Shown in pieces: positions 25,582 to 33,813 of a stretch of 64,000 nt of DNA. Below the pieces are notes generated by a model. It saw only the letters and a program-made list of their open reading frames with translations, was not told the origin of the DNA and ran no database searches. The first letter of the stretch is position 1. Every line of letters starts with the position of its first letter. The DNA comes from DLAJ01 sp023663615. Lineage in GTDB: Bacteria > Bacillota > Clostridia > Lachnospirales > Lachnospiraceae. The DNA is taken from positions 1 through 64,000 of the forward strand of contig JAMPHA010000003.1 of NCBI GenBank assembly GCA_023663615.1, written 5' to 3'. Both the position numbers and the translations under genes were made by a program.

Positions 25582-26658
25582 ATGATGTTCAAAAAAGTTT
25601 TATCATTGACAACAATCGGTATTGCAACACTTTTTATGATACCGGGGTGCAGCTCCAAAAATACCACCCCTGCCGATACTGCCTCGGAAAACACAGAATC
25701 TTCAACCTCTGCCGAGGATGCGGATGCTGCGGGGGATGCGGGAGCTGCCGATTCTGCTTACGAAAGCAAGTATGCTCTTTCCAACCCCAATGCTGACGAA
25801 GCGGCTCAAAAGGTCTACGACTACATCTGCGAAAATTTTGGCACCTACATGCTTTCCTGCCAGCAGGAATCCACTTGGATGGGCAGTCCCGATTATGAAA
25901 TGGATTACATCGAACAAACTACCGGAAAGCTTCCCGCAATGCGGGGACTTGACTTTATGAATGCGGATTTTCAAGGCGTTGTGGAACGTTCCAAAGCATG
26001 GCACGAAAGGGGCGGACTGGTAACGATCTGCTGGCACACCGGCATAAACGGCATGGGCTACCAGGAGTCACTGGACGATGTTCCCGACTTTGAAAAGCTG
26101 CTTACAGAAGGCACACCCGAAAATATTGCTATGCTTGAAAATTGGGATCAGGCGGCGGAGGCTCTCGCGGAGCTTCGGGATGCAGGCGTTCCCGTGCTGT
26201 GGCGGCCCTTCCACGAATTTGACGGCGGCTGGTTTTGGTGGGGCAAGGCCGGCGGCGAAAATTTTATCAAGCTTTGGCAGATGATGTACGACCGCTACAC
26301 ATACGAGTTCGGACTTACAAACCTTATCTGGGTGCTGGGCTATTCCGGCGAAGTCAAGGATGGCTGGTATCCCGGCGACAATTACTGCGACATTATCGGC
26401 TCGGACACCTACGATAATTCCACTCATTCGCGGGCATGGGCAAAATTGCAGACGGTTACCGACAGCAGCAAGCCTCTCGCTTTTCACGAATGCGGAAACG
26501 TTCCTCCCGTTGAGGATTTTGAACGGGACGGCTGCCTGTGGTCCTGGTTTATGGTCTGGCATACCGATCATATCAAGGGCAACGACGCGGATAATTTATG
26601 GGCGGTCTACAACAGCGACACGGTTATTACTCTCGACGAACTGCCCGAATTTCATTAA
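25582..26658 (+). CDS. GH26 endo-beta-mannanase lipoprotein
   Basis: A 358-residue exported enzyme that would cleave beta-1,4-mannans at the cell surface. A signal peptide ends at MIPGC with lipid-attachment C23, followed by a Thr/Ser/Glu/Ala linker to about 60. The GH26 barrel has acid/base E212 in WRPFHEFDG and nucleophile E303 in FHECGN, with the GWFWWG substrate cleft and WVLGYSG segments typical of mannanases. ATG 25582 follows AAAAGGAGTTTGGTT. The last codon abuts a fragment of an aldo/keto reductase gene, so the true downstream context has been lost. The divergent AraC gene is the likely regulator. No mannoside transporter is adjacent. Confidence 0.92.
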   Translation: MMFKKVLSLTTIGIATLFMIPGCSSKNTTPADTASENTESSTSAEDADAAGDAGAADSAYESKYALSNPNADEAAQKVYDYICENFGTYMLSCQQESTWMGSPDYEMDYIEQTTGKLPAMRGLDFMNADFQGVVERSKAWHERGGLVTICWHTGINGMGYQESLDDVPDFEKLLTEGTPENIAMLENWDQAAEALAELRDAGVPVLWRPFHEFDGGWFWWGKAGGENFIKLWQMMYDRYTYEFGLTNLIWVLGYSGEVKDGWYPGDNYCDIIGSDTYDNSTHSRAWAKLQTVTDSSKPLAFHECGNVPPVEDFERDGCLWSWFMVWHTDHIKGNDADNLWAVYNSDTVITLDELPEFH

Positions 26659-26966
26659 AAAATCAAAGTTTGAAACGTATGGGGCTTGATTATGTTGACA
26701 TTTATTATCATCACATTTTCGATCCGAACACGCCTTTGGAGGAAACCGCCCTTGCTCTCGACAACACGGTAAAACAGGGCAAGGCCTTGTATGTGGGAGT
26801 TTCAAATTACAACAAAAATCAGACCGCAGAGATCATGAAAATTTTCAAGGAACTGCGTACTCCGTTTATTGTAAACCAGCCCTCTTATGCCATCCTCAAC
26901 AAATGGATAGAAGACGACGGGCTTGATCGGTTTGCCGTGGAAGAAATTGCGGGGATCAATGGATAG
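26659..26966 (+). pseudogene. Aldo/keto reductase remnant
   Basis: Directly after the GH26 stop codon an open frame encodes about 100 residues matching the middle of aldo/keto reductases of the YghZ type: SLKRMGLDYVDIYYHH, DPNTPLEETALALDNTVKQGKALYVGVSNYN and VNQPSYAILNKWIED. The N-terminal third (nucleotide-binding start and catalytic Tyr region) is absent. After residue GLD the sequence jumps to DRFAVE, which resembles the extreme C-terminus of the family, so the central-to-C-terminal part looks deleted too. There is no start codon with a ribosome site. It is best read as recombination debris. Confidence 0.8.
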
Positions 26967-27018
26967 GAGGTGTGAAAAGAACAAGATGATTTTTTCATGA
27001 ATCGTATTTTACTATACA

Positions 27019-27180
27019 CTAACGAAAAAGATTCATGATGTCCTGATAGCGATTCACTACCCGATAAATCTCAATTGTCTCTTTAGCAACCTTATACAAC
27101 ACCACATAATCATTCCACACCACATATTTATAATCCGTCTTAAAGCTCACGCGTTTAGGATTGATTCGCAATCTCATCAT
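27019..27180 (-). pseudogene. Truncated RelE/ParE-like toxin
   Basis: Four bases after the antitoxin stop an open frame of 53 codons begins with two ATGs and encodes a RelE/ParE C-terminal half: YKYVVWNDYVVLYKVAKETIEIYRVVNRYQDIMNLF. Full toxins are about 90-110 residues, and the N-terminal helices are missing here. It was probably active once and lost its first half by deletion. A short functional variant cannot be excluded. Confidence 0.7.
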
Positions 27181-27184
27181 AAAT

Positions 27185-27433
27185 CTACTCTCCGACCTCT
27201 GCTTTTAATTCATCCATTGTCAGCCAGCCATTTCCATCTTTAACGGCTTCCTCTGCCTCATGCAGTCTCGCTAACAACTTTCTTTCTGCCTTATCATGCT
27301 CGTAATCTTCTATATCCATTACCACGAATCTGCCCCTGCCATTTTTCGTCAGAAATACAGGTTCTCCGATCTGACAATTTTTCAAAACCTCATTATAATT
27401 TCTTAAATCTGATACCGGTAATATGCTTGCCAT
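27185..27433 (-). CDS. Phd/YefM family antitoxin
   Basis: An 82-residue prevent-host-death type antitoxin: ILPVSDLRNYNEVLKNCQIGEPVFLTKNGRGRFVVMDIEDYE is the N-terminal DNA-binding and dimerisation domain, and the acidic C-terminal tail would wrap a RelE/ParE-type toxin. ATG 27433 follows AAAAGGAGGGTATATCT. The toxin reading frame follows immediately but is only its C-terminal half. The antitoxin looks intact, so it may persist as an autorepressor or protect against related toxins. Confidence 0.88.
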   Translation of the reverse strand: MASILPVSDLRNYNEVLKNCQIGEPVFLTKNGRGRFVVMDIEDYEHDKAERKLLARLHEAEEAVKDGNGWLTMDELKAEVGE

Positions 27434-27701
27434 AGATATACCCTCCTTTTCAAATTAAGTTATAACGCTCTTTTTTATATTATATTCAAAAATGCTGTAA
27501 TAATCAACGAAATATTTTACAGCATTAGCATCTTACACACTCTATCATACATTTTCTTTCAAAGCTGCCATTTTTCCGCCCCTTGCATCCGCCGCTCCGC
27601 CTGTGGTACACTAAACGCACCCGGATCGGATTCCGCTCAAATAATAGCAGCCCCGATCGGGCATAAAGTCCGCAGTTTGAAAGAAAGGCTTGGTGATTCC
27701 C

Positions 27702-28424
27702 ATGAAAATTGGTTTGGTATCTTTTTTATGCAAGAATAAAGATGTGTCCTTTAACATGTCCCAGATAGAGCGGGCAATGCGGGAGTCCCAGGGAAAGGTC
27801 GATCTGCTCTGCTTTGGGGAAGCCTATCTGCAAGGCTTCGATTCCCTTTGCTGGGACTACGCGGTCGATCGGGACGCCGCCATCGAACAGCAGTCAGAAA
27901 CGATCCGCCAATTGCGTAAATGGACAAAAGAATATGACACAGCACTGCTGACGGGATATATTGAAAAAGAAAACGACCGCCTGTATTCCTCCTGTATCGT
28001 CATTGAAGACGGAGAGATTCTGCACAACTACAGGAGGATTACAACCGGCTGGAAAGAGTGTCCGGAAACAGATCCGCATTACTGTGAGGGAACAGAAACA
28101 GACGCCTTTCTTTTCCGTGGTCAAAAAATCAAACTCGCCCTGTGCGGCGATCTGTGGGAATGCCCTGAACAATTCAAGACAGAGTCGTTATTGATCTGGC
28201 CCATTTACGTTAATTTTTCCGTGGAGGATTGGGAGCAGGAAGAGCTTTCCGCCTATACGGAGCAGGCTTCGTCCGCCGCCGCGCATGTCCTGATGATAAA
28301 CCCTCTGGATGACGATCCGCAAAATCACGGCGGTTCCTTTCATTTCTCCGGCGGAAAAACCCTTGACCGCCTCCCGTTTGACGAGGAAGGGATTTTGATC
28401 GCGGAGCTTAATTTCCCATGTTGA
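27702..28424 (+). CDS. Carbon-nitrogen hydrolase superfamily protein
   Basis: About 240 residues of the nitrilase fold, which normally hydrolyses amide or nitrile C-N bonds using a Glu-Lys-Cys triad. E40 (CFGEAYLQGF) and C148 (LALCGDLWECPE) are in place. At the lysine position the sequence is NYRRITTGWKE, with R111/R112 where YRK is usual; K118 is close but displaced. It is therefore an atypical or inactive member, or it uses a shifted lysine. ATG 27702 is preferred to TTG/GTG codons at 27690-27695, though the ribosome site (AAAGG) is rather distant from it. It stands alone, convergent with the ABC-2 exporter operon. No substrate is suggested by context. Confidence 0.78.
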   Translation: MKIGLVSFLCKNKDVSFNMSQIERAMRESQGKVDLLCFGEAYLQGFDSLCWDYAVDRDAAIEQQSETIRQLRKWTKEYDTALLTGYIEKENDRLYSSCIVIEDGEILHNYRRITTGWKECPETDPHYCEGTETDAFLFRGQKIKLALCGDLWECPEQFKTESLLIWPIYVNFSVEDWEQEELSAYTEQASSAAAHVLMINPLDDDPQNHGGSFHFSGGKTLDRLPFDEEGILIAELNFPC

Positions 28425-28469
28425 GCTGTCTTACGTCATGTCCCGCGAGGGGAGCGACGAGCAGCGTCC

Positions 28470-29273
28470 TCAATTTCCCGTGCTGACATACCGTTTTACG
28501 CTCACGCGCCAGAATAAATACGCGGCGGTATATACCAGCACGCCGACAAGCGGCGCAATGTAAATATAAATCTCCGGATAGTTTGCCATGTCTTCTTTTC
28601 GCAGCAGATACTGCGCCGGAAAATAGTTGACGAACGCAAACGGAACAACATAAATCAGAAGCCCCCGGATCAGCTTATGGTAAATGCTGATCGGATAACC
28701 GGCGAATTTGCGCATTTCCCAGAAAAAGATGGAACGGATGCTGTTGACTTCCACGAAATAAAAACACAGGGATGAAAAAAAGAGAAACATGCCGCCCTGG
28801 ATCAGCACCCCGCCGATGATCGCGCCGATATAATACAGGATGCTTGCCGCGTTCCAATGAATGCCGACCCTGCCCGCGGACACAAGAAACAAAAGGACCC
28901 CCAGCGTCCCGTGGCCTGCCGTCGCCATCAGGTCGGCATTATTCAGCACCAGTTGGAGCAACAGGCTTCTCGGTCTGACTAAAAGCCGGTCAAACCTGCC
29001 TTCCCTGATCGTATCCGAAAACTGTCTTAGATCCGCAAACAGCGAGACGACAATCGCATAGGTCAAAAAAAGAATGCTATACAAAAACAGCAGTTCATTG
29101 ATGTCCCAGTCATGGATCCTGTCAAACTTGAGCAGCGCCAGATAGATCGCAACAATATTGGCGGATTCCCTGACAAAGACCGCAAGCGTGGCGACGAAGG
29201 TGTCCACTCTGTACTGCATTCTCGCATGAACGCTCATCTTTAACGATTGCAGCATGATCCTGATCTCACCCAT
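28470..29273 (-). CDS. ABC-2 type permease subunit B
   Basis: About 267 residues with six membrane helices, of the COG3694-like permeases that pair with COG4587-like permeases and COG4586-like ATPases. A motif near the middle, REGRFDRLLVRPRSLLLQL, is typical of these subunits. ATG 29273 (MGEIRIML) lies nine bases after GGGAGG; another ATG at 29282 overlaps the preceding stop but is too near the site. It is the last gene of a four-gene operon with a second permease and two ATPases. Such exporters move drugs, lipids or peptides; the cargo is unknown. The neighbouring LytTR/GHKL pair may regulate it. Confidence 0.85.
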   Translation of the reverse strand: MGEIRIMLQSLKMSVHARMQYRVDTFVATLAVFVRESANIVAIYLALLKFDRIHDWDINELLFLYSILFLTYAIVVSLFADLRQFSDTIREGRFDRLLVRPRSLLLQLVLNNADLMATAGHGTLGVLLFLVSAGRVGIHWNAASILYYIGAIIGGVLIQGGMFLFFSSLCFYFVEVNSIRSIFFWEMRKFAGYPISIYHKLIRGLLIYVVPFAFVNYFPAQYLLRKEDMANYPEIYIYIAPLVGVLVYTAAYLFWRVSVKRYVSTGN

Positions 29274-29278
29274 TTTGC

Positions 29279-30067
29279 TCATCCTCCCTGCACTACAAGC
29301 CTCTTGACGCCTCTTTTCCAAAACGCGCCGGCGATCGCTCCCAAAACCGCGATCCAAAGAATCTGCACCGCGATCCCGGAAAGAATCTCTGTTCCGCTCA
29401 GTTCTCCGAGATAAATCCGCACCGGCGTAAAATAAATGGATTCAAACGGCGTAAAGGAAATAATCCGCCTAAGCGCTTCCGGCATAAACCATAACGGCAC
29501 CAGCGTCCCCGCCAGCAGATTTACCAGTACGTTTTTGATCGTCAGGATTCCCCATACGCTGAACAGCCAGAAGCTCCATGTCTGGACGATAAAGCTGATC
29601 AGCCACAGGATCAGATACCCGAATACCACGCTTACAAGCATCGCGATCAGCCCAAACGCGCTTTTCGGAGGACACAGTTTTGTGTGCAGCATGGTAAAAA
29701 GCAGCGCCGGCACAAAATGAAACAACATCTTAAACACGCCTTCCCCGATATTTTCCGAAAGCAGCCGGAACATGAAGTTGACCGGTTTCAAAAACTCGGT
29801 CGTAATGCTTCCGTCCTGAATCTTGTGCATCAAAAAGAATTCATTATAATCAAACGCATGGGACAGCCCCAGCGTAATGACGAAGTTTGTCGCCACCATG
29901 CGGTAGGAAACCCCGTCGATTTGCGCCGCATTTCCATACAACGCTTTATAAATGCACAGATAGACCACGATCGTGATCGCGGTATTCACGATTCCCATAA
30001 AAAAATCCAGCCGATATGCCATTTTATCCTGAAACTTTTTTACGGCAAACTCCACGTAAGCTCTCAT
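29279..30067 (-). CDS. ABC-2 type permease subunit A
   Basis: A 262-residue membrane protein with six helices, of the COG4587-like permease group: QDGSITTEFLKPVNFMFRLLSENIGEG is the conserved cytoplasmic segment, parallel to the equivalent motif in subunit B. Its ATG at 30067 overlaps the stop codon of the upstream ATPase (ATGA overlap), so the genes are translationally coupled. The two permeases probably form a heterodimer. Substrate not known. Confidence 0.86.
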   Translation of the reverse strand: MRAYVEFAVKKFQDKMAYRLDFFMGIVNTAITIVVYLCIYKALYGNAAQIDGVSYRMVATNFVITLGLSHAFDYNEFFLMHKIQDGSITTEFLKPVNFMFRLLSENIGEGVFKMLFHFVPALLFTMLHTKLCPPKSAFGLIAMLVSVVFGYLILWLISFIVQTWSFWLFSVWGILTIKNVLVNLLAGTLVPLWFMPEALRRIISFTPFESIYFTPVRIYLGELSGTEILSGIAVQILWIAVLGAIAGAFWKRGVKRLVVQGG

Positions 30068-31005
30068 ATCATAAACCTTCCCTCATAAATATCGCGGATA
30101 ATATCGTCGATCCCCGGTTCGCAGATGGAAATATCCCTGACCTTTTTCTGCGCGAATAAATTTTCCATGACCGTGTTCATCGGCGTTACGCTGACGTCGA
30201 ATGTCTGCGTCTCCTTTTCTCCGTCTTCCAGCAAAATCTCAATGGTCTTGGAATGCGCATATTTATTTTTGATCTGCCCGATGCTTCCGTCATAAATCTT
30301 TTTTCCTTTATCAATCATAATCAGACGGTCGCAGACCTTCTCAATATCCTGCATGTCATGCGTGGTAAACAGAATGGTCGTCTGTTCCTTTTCATTGATG
30401 TAGCGGATAAATTCGCGGATTTTTTCTTTTGCCACGACGTCCAGCCCGATGGTCGGTTCGTCCAAAAATACGATTTCCGGCGAATGCAGAAGCGCCGCGA
30501 CGATGTCCCCGCGCATCCGCTGTCCCAGCGAGAGCTGCCTTACCGGCTGGTTCATGAAATCCTCCATTTCCAGCAGACCGGAAAACAAGCGCAGATTTTT
30601 TTCGTATTGTTCCTGCGGAATCCGGTAAATAAACTTCATCAGTTCAAAGCTTTCCAGCAGGGGCAGATCCCAGTTCAGCTGTGATTTCTGCCCGAACACG
30701 ACGCCGATATTTCTCACATACTGCTTTCTCTGCTTATACGGAATATAGCCCTTGATCGTGACGTCCCCCGCATCGGGATACAGAATCCCGGAGAGGATTT
30801 TGATCGTCGTGGATTTTCCGGCTCCGTTCGGACCGATAAAGCCGACGCTCTCCCCTTTTCGGATGGAAAAACTAATCCCGTCAACCGCCTTTTTGATCTC
30901 CTCATTTCTGCTGAAAAGGTATTTCAGCGATGCGGCGATGCCTTTTCCGCGTTTCGCGATCCGATAATGCTTTTTTAAGTCCTTCACCTGAATGATGGGT
31001 TCCAT
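30064..31005 (-). CDS. ABC transporter ATPase, COG4586-like, intact site
   Basis: A 313-residue nucleotide-binding subunit that powers the two adjacent permeases. Walker A is GFIGPNGAGKSTT, the signature is LSLGQRMRGD, Walker B is IVFLDEPTIGLD and the switch histidine is in FTTHDMQDIE. The N-terminal extension (KRGKGIAASLKYLFSRNEEI) and the VVFGQKSQLNWDLP Q-loop region are hallmarks of this group. ATG 31005 follows ACGGAGGACGCAT. It overlaps the upstream ATPase gene by 22 bases and the downstream permease by four. Confidence 0.92.
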   Translation of the reverse strand: MEPIIQVKDLKKHYRIAKRGKGIAASLKYLFSRNEEIKKAVDGISFSIRKGESVGFIGPNGAGKSTTIKILSGILYPDAGDVTIKGYIPYKQRKQYVRNIGVVFGQKSQLNWDLPLLESFELMKFIYRIPQEQYEKNLRLFSGLLEMEDFMNQPVRQLSLGQRMRGDIVAALLHSPEIVFLDEPTIGLDVVAKEKIREFIRYINEKEQTTILFTTHDMQDIEKVCDRLIMIDKGKKIYDGSIGQIKNKYAHSKTIEILLEDGEKETQTFDVSVTPMNTVMENLFAQKKVRDISICEPGIDDIIRDIYEGRFMI

Positions 31006-31913
31006 ATGCGTCCTCCGTAAATTCTGCTGATCGTTCCTTCCAGATCCGGTTCCTGCAACCGGACGTCCCCGATGCCTCCCTGCTTCATAAGATGCCGCAG
31101 AAGCTGTGCCGTTTCTATTTTTTGTTTATCATAGTCGATCGTGAGCAGATCGGACTGCACACAATACCTTTCCAGAGGAAGATCTTCCAGATCGGGAAGC
31201 GCGCCCGATATGTTCACTTCCATCCGATAATACGGTGAAAACTCGTCTATGATCCGCTCGGTTTTTCCGTCGAAAAGAATCTCTCCCTCATGAAGCAGAA
31301 TCACCCTGTCGCACAGCTTCTCCACCTCCGCAAGCTGATTGCTTGTATAAAGGATCGTCACCGTTTTTTCTTTTCTGTAGCGTTCAAAAAAGCACAGAAT
31401 CTTATGCCGTATGGCGACATCCACACCGATCAGCACCTCGTCCAGCAATAAGATCTGCGGCTCGGCAAGCAGGGCATAGACCAGCTCGCACCTCATCCGT
31501 TCTCCCAGCGAAAGATGATCCGGTCTCCGGTCCATCAGCGCCCCGATCTCAAATACTTCTTCCAAACGCCCCAGCCTCTCCGCAAAATCCTGCGTGCGGA
31601 TCCGATACATGTTTCTGCAATTTTCAAACGACGCCCTGACCGTCAATTCCTCCCACAGCTGGGATTTGGTTCCCGACAGGTAGATCAGTTCCCTTGCGGA
31701 AGCATGGTCCTGTATCACACTGTCTTTTCCGTTGGTTCTGATAAAACCGGTATCCGGCTTTGCCACACCGGCAATGATATTTAACAACGTCGTTTTTCCC
31801 GCGCCGTTTAAGCCAATCAGCCCTGCCTTTTCGCTCCGCGCAATGTGGAAGGAAATGTTTTTTAATACGTTTTTCTTTCCTAACGTCTTTGATACGTCCT
31901 TTACGATAACCAG
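30984..31913 (-). CDS. ABC transporter ATPase with non-ATG start and degenerate switch
   Basis: A second ATPase of the same operon, about 309 residues. No ATG, GTG or TTG exists upstream of its Walker A motif in this frame before a stop codon. A perfect GGGAGGTGA lies at 31920-31928 and a CTG at 31913 follows at nine bases, giving LVIVKDVSKTLGKKNVLKN, an ordinary ABC N-terminus. ATA at 31919 is too close to the site. Walker A is GLIGLNGAGKTT, the signature LSLGERMRCE and Walker B ILLLDEVLIGVD. The switch histidine is replaced (YTSNQLAEVE). It resembles its neighbour around GTKSQLWEEL, so the pair probably forms an asymmetric heterodimer. Confidence 0.8.
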   Translation of the reverse strand: MVIVKDVSKTLGKKNVLKNISFHIARSEKAGLIGLNGAGKTTLLNIIAGVAKPDTGFIRTNGKDSVIQDHASARELIYLSGTKSQLWEELTVRASFENCRNMYRIRTQDFAERLGRLEEVFEIGALMDRRPDHLSLGERMRCELVYALLAEPQILLLDEVLIGVDVAIRHKILCFFERYRKEKTVTILYTSNQLAEVEKLCDRVILLHEGEILFDGKTERIIDEFSPYYRMEVNISGALPDLEDLPLERYCVQSDLLTIDYDKQKIETAQLLRHLMKQGGIGDVRLQEPDLEGTISRIYGGRIWNPSFR

Positions 31914-31960
31914 AAGTATTCACCTCCCAAAATTGTACCGCCCAATGCGAGGTCATCATA

Positions 31961-31995
31961 ATAAAAAAAATCCCGCACGTCAATCCATGCGGGAT
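31961..31995 (-). terminator. Terminator of the two-component system
   Basis: On the minus strand ATCCCGCA (31988-31995) pairs with TGCGGGAT (31970-31977) around a 10-base loop, followed by a run of eight T. It separates the LytTR/GHKL genes from the ABC-2 operon, so the latter needs its own promoter. Confidence 0.82.
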
Positions 31996-32013
31996 AAACA
32001 ACCTTGATTCAGG

Positions 32014-32095
32014 GATAAACCGCCAGCGGGGGTATGCGGACCGCTGCCAAACGCGATAAACCGCCAGCGGCTCGTATGAACCGCTGCCGTACACG
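32014..32095. repeat. 41-bp tandem repeat, two copies
   Basis: Copies start at 32014 and 32055, each beginning GATAAACCGCCAGCGG and ending with CCGCTGCC and a short ACGC-like tail. CAGCGG and CCGCTG inside each copy are inverted, so each copy can also form a hairpin. Confidence 0.65.
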
Positions 32096-32114
32096 CTGCG
32101 CGCGGAACCGTTTT

Positions 32115-32888
32115 TCAAGCGAACATCACCGTAACGATAAACATGCCGTCCTTCTCATACAGATCCATTGTTCCGTCATATTTTTCCGCAACCGCCCTCA
32201 TCTGCTTCATGCCATATCCATGCCCCGGCTCTTCCTTGGAAGAAATCAGCCGGGGATTATCCTTTAACACGGAGCCGTCGATGCTGTTCTTCACGGTGAG
32301 GATGTCGAATCCTTTTTGAGAAGCAATATGGACTTCCAGTTTTGGTTCTCCGGAACCAAGCGCGCCGCTGATGGCATTATCGAGCATGTTATTTAACAAA
32401 GACGAAAAATCCACGCTGTCCATATACGAAAACGACAGGTTCTCGATTTCGGCCTTGATCCCGATGCCTTCCGCTTTTGCCCGGGAGAGCTTCGTGTTCA
32501 GGATATGGCTCAATAACGAATTTCCGACATGAACATAAGTATACGTCCTGTTAAGTTTGTCCAGAATTTCCCCCGCATATCGTTTTGCCTCTTCCGTCTT
32601 GCTCTCCTCCAAGTAAGAAAGAATTACCATCGTATGATTTTTCATATCATGTTTGAGCAGTCCGATCTGCTGTTGGACTCTGCGTATTTCCTCTGTCGTC
32701 CGCTGCTGTTTTTCATAATCATCCCGGATGTCTGACAGTCTTTTTTCCATATCCAGATTGTCCGCCACATACCGCGCAAGCTGTCTGTCCTGTTCCTCAT
32801 AGCGTGCTTTCAGGGCTCTGTTTGAGCCGAATGCCTTTCCCAGTAGGACCGCCTGTATGACGATTATGACTACAAGAACCATCTCCAT
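32115..32888 (-). CDS. GHKL sensor histidine kinase, AgrC/VirS-like
   Basis: A 257-residue kinase with a single N-terminal membrane helix (about 1-20), a coiled coil (about 25-80), the phospho-acceptor region LLKHDMKNH (His in HDMKNH) and a GHKL ATPase domain with N box NMLDNAI and G box GHGYGMKQM. Agr-type kinases normally have six or seven helices that detect a peptide. That sensor part is absent, so the input must be cytoplasmic, membrane-proximal or provided by a partner. It follows the LytTR regulator gene by 33 bp on the same strand and is closed by a terminator. ATG 32888 follows GGGGGAAATCGGAA. Confidence 0.88.
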   Translation of the reverse strand: MEMVLVVIIVIQAVLLGKAFGSNRALKARYEEQDRQLARYVADNLDMEKRLSDIRDDYEKQQRTTEEIRRVQQQIGLLKHDMKNHTMVILSYLEESKTEEAKRYAGEILDKLNRTYTYVHVGNSLLSHILNTKLSRAKAEGIGIKAEIENLSFSYMDSVDFSSLLNNMLDNAISGALGSGEPKLEVHIASQKGFDILTVKNSIDGSVLKDNPRLISSKEEPGHGYGMKQMRAVAEKYDGTMDLYEKDGMFIVTVMFA

Positions 32889-32921
32889 TTCCGATTTCCC
32901 CCACCCCTCTTATCGAAGCTC

Positions 32922-33632
32922 CTATCGAAGCATTTCCAGAATTTTTTTCCGCACATCCTTTTCATAGCTTCTGCCTATGGGAAGCGCCGTGCTTTCCCCG
33001 CCCGCTTTCACAATCATTTCGGAATTCGTCACTTTTTCAATGTATTCCGCATTCACCAGATAGCCCTTGTGGCACCGGATAAAACCCCTGCCCTCCAGTT
33101 TCTTTTCCATATTTGTCATGGTTTCCCGGACGCGGACCGTATCGTCTTTTCGTTTTATGACAAGGTAATTTTTCTCCGCCTCGATATAAAAAATGTCTTT
33201 GATGCGTATCCGGATCAGTTCCTGTCCTTTTTGGATCACGAGTTCCTGCCTGTTTTCCAGCAATTCTTTTCCAATCCGCTTTACGACTTCCTCCATTTCC
33301 TGATCCATATGTGTTTTACGGATAAATCCGAACGGCCGGTAGGCAAAAGTCTGATAGACAAGCGCGTCGTGGCTCGTGATGAAGATCAGGATCGTGTTCC
33401 TGTTCTGTTCGTTGATCAATCCCGCGATCTCCATTCCGTTATGATACGGCATATCTATATCCAAAAACAAAACGTCTATCTTCTCGTTTTGCAGACACTG
33501 CATCAGTTTTCTCGGATCATTCATGCCGGTACAGCGCGCCGGTATCTGATTCCCGTCAAAGCAGCTCTGCACTTTTCTCAAAATGATGTCCAGAATTTCT
33601 TTTTCGTCGTCGCACACTACAATATGGTACAT
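32922..33632 (-). CDS. LytTR family response regulator
   Basis: A 236-residue regulator with a receiver domain (1-125; acidic pocket CDDEKE, phospho-acceptor Asp in VLFLDIDMP) and a C-terminal LytTR DNA-binding domain (about 140-236; DIFYIEAEKNYLVIK, FIRCHKGYLVNAEYI, ALPIGRSYEKDV). This is the AgrA/VirR architecture. It forms an operon with the GHKL kinase. The adjacent ABC-2 operon downstream is the most likely target, by analogy with peptide-responsive modules, but no LytTR direct-repeat site was confirmed. ATG 33632 follows AGGAGACGAAA. Confidence 0.92.
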   Translation of the reverse strand: MYHIVVCDDEKEILDIILRKVQSCFDGNQIPARCTGMNDPRKLMQCLQNEKIDVLFLDIDMPYHNGMEIAGLINEQNRNTILIFITSHDALVYQTFAYRPFGFIRKTHMDQEMEEVVKRIGKELLENRQELVIQKGQELIRIRIKDIFYIEAEKNYLVIKRKDDTVRVRETMTNMEKKLEGRGFIRCHKGYLVNAEYIEKVTNSEMIVKAGGESTALPIGRSYEKDVRKKILEMLR

Positions 33633-33758
33633 TTTCGTCTCCTGCTCATGGCACGTTGTTATCAGAAAATTATTGTATCATGAGACGACGCTTCCTGCCA
33701 TATAAAAAAGAGTTTCGCTGACACACTTCTTCGAGGTTCACGAAATTTCCCATACATT

Positions 33759-33790
33759 AAAAAAGGACCTCCGTCCACGCGGAAGTCCTT
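33759..33790 (-). terminator. Terminator of the cytoplasmic GH53 operon
   Basis: On the minus strand AAGGACTTCCGCG, loop TGGA, CGGAGGTCCTT then a T run; nearly perfect stem. The CTTCCGC stem is shared with the hairpins at 4641 and 59011. Confidence 0.78.
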
Positions 33791-33813
33791 CTGTCTTACC
33801 AAATATCCTTCTC

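Noticed and set aside
31624..32118. A 164-codon minus-strand frame spanning the start of the second ABC ATPase and the terminator
   Set aside because: It is out of frame with the recognisable ATPase motifs, crosses a strong terminator and two 41-bp repeats, and shows no domain.
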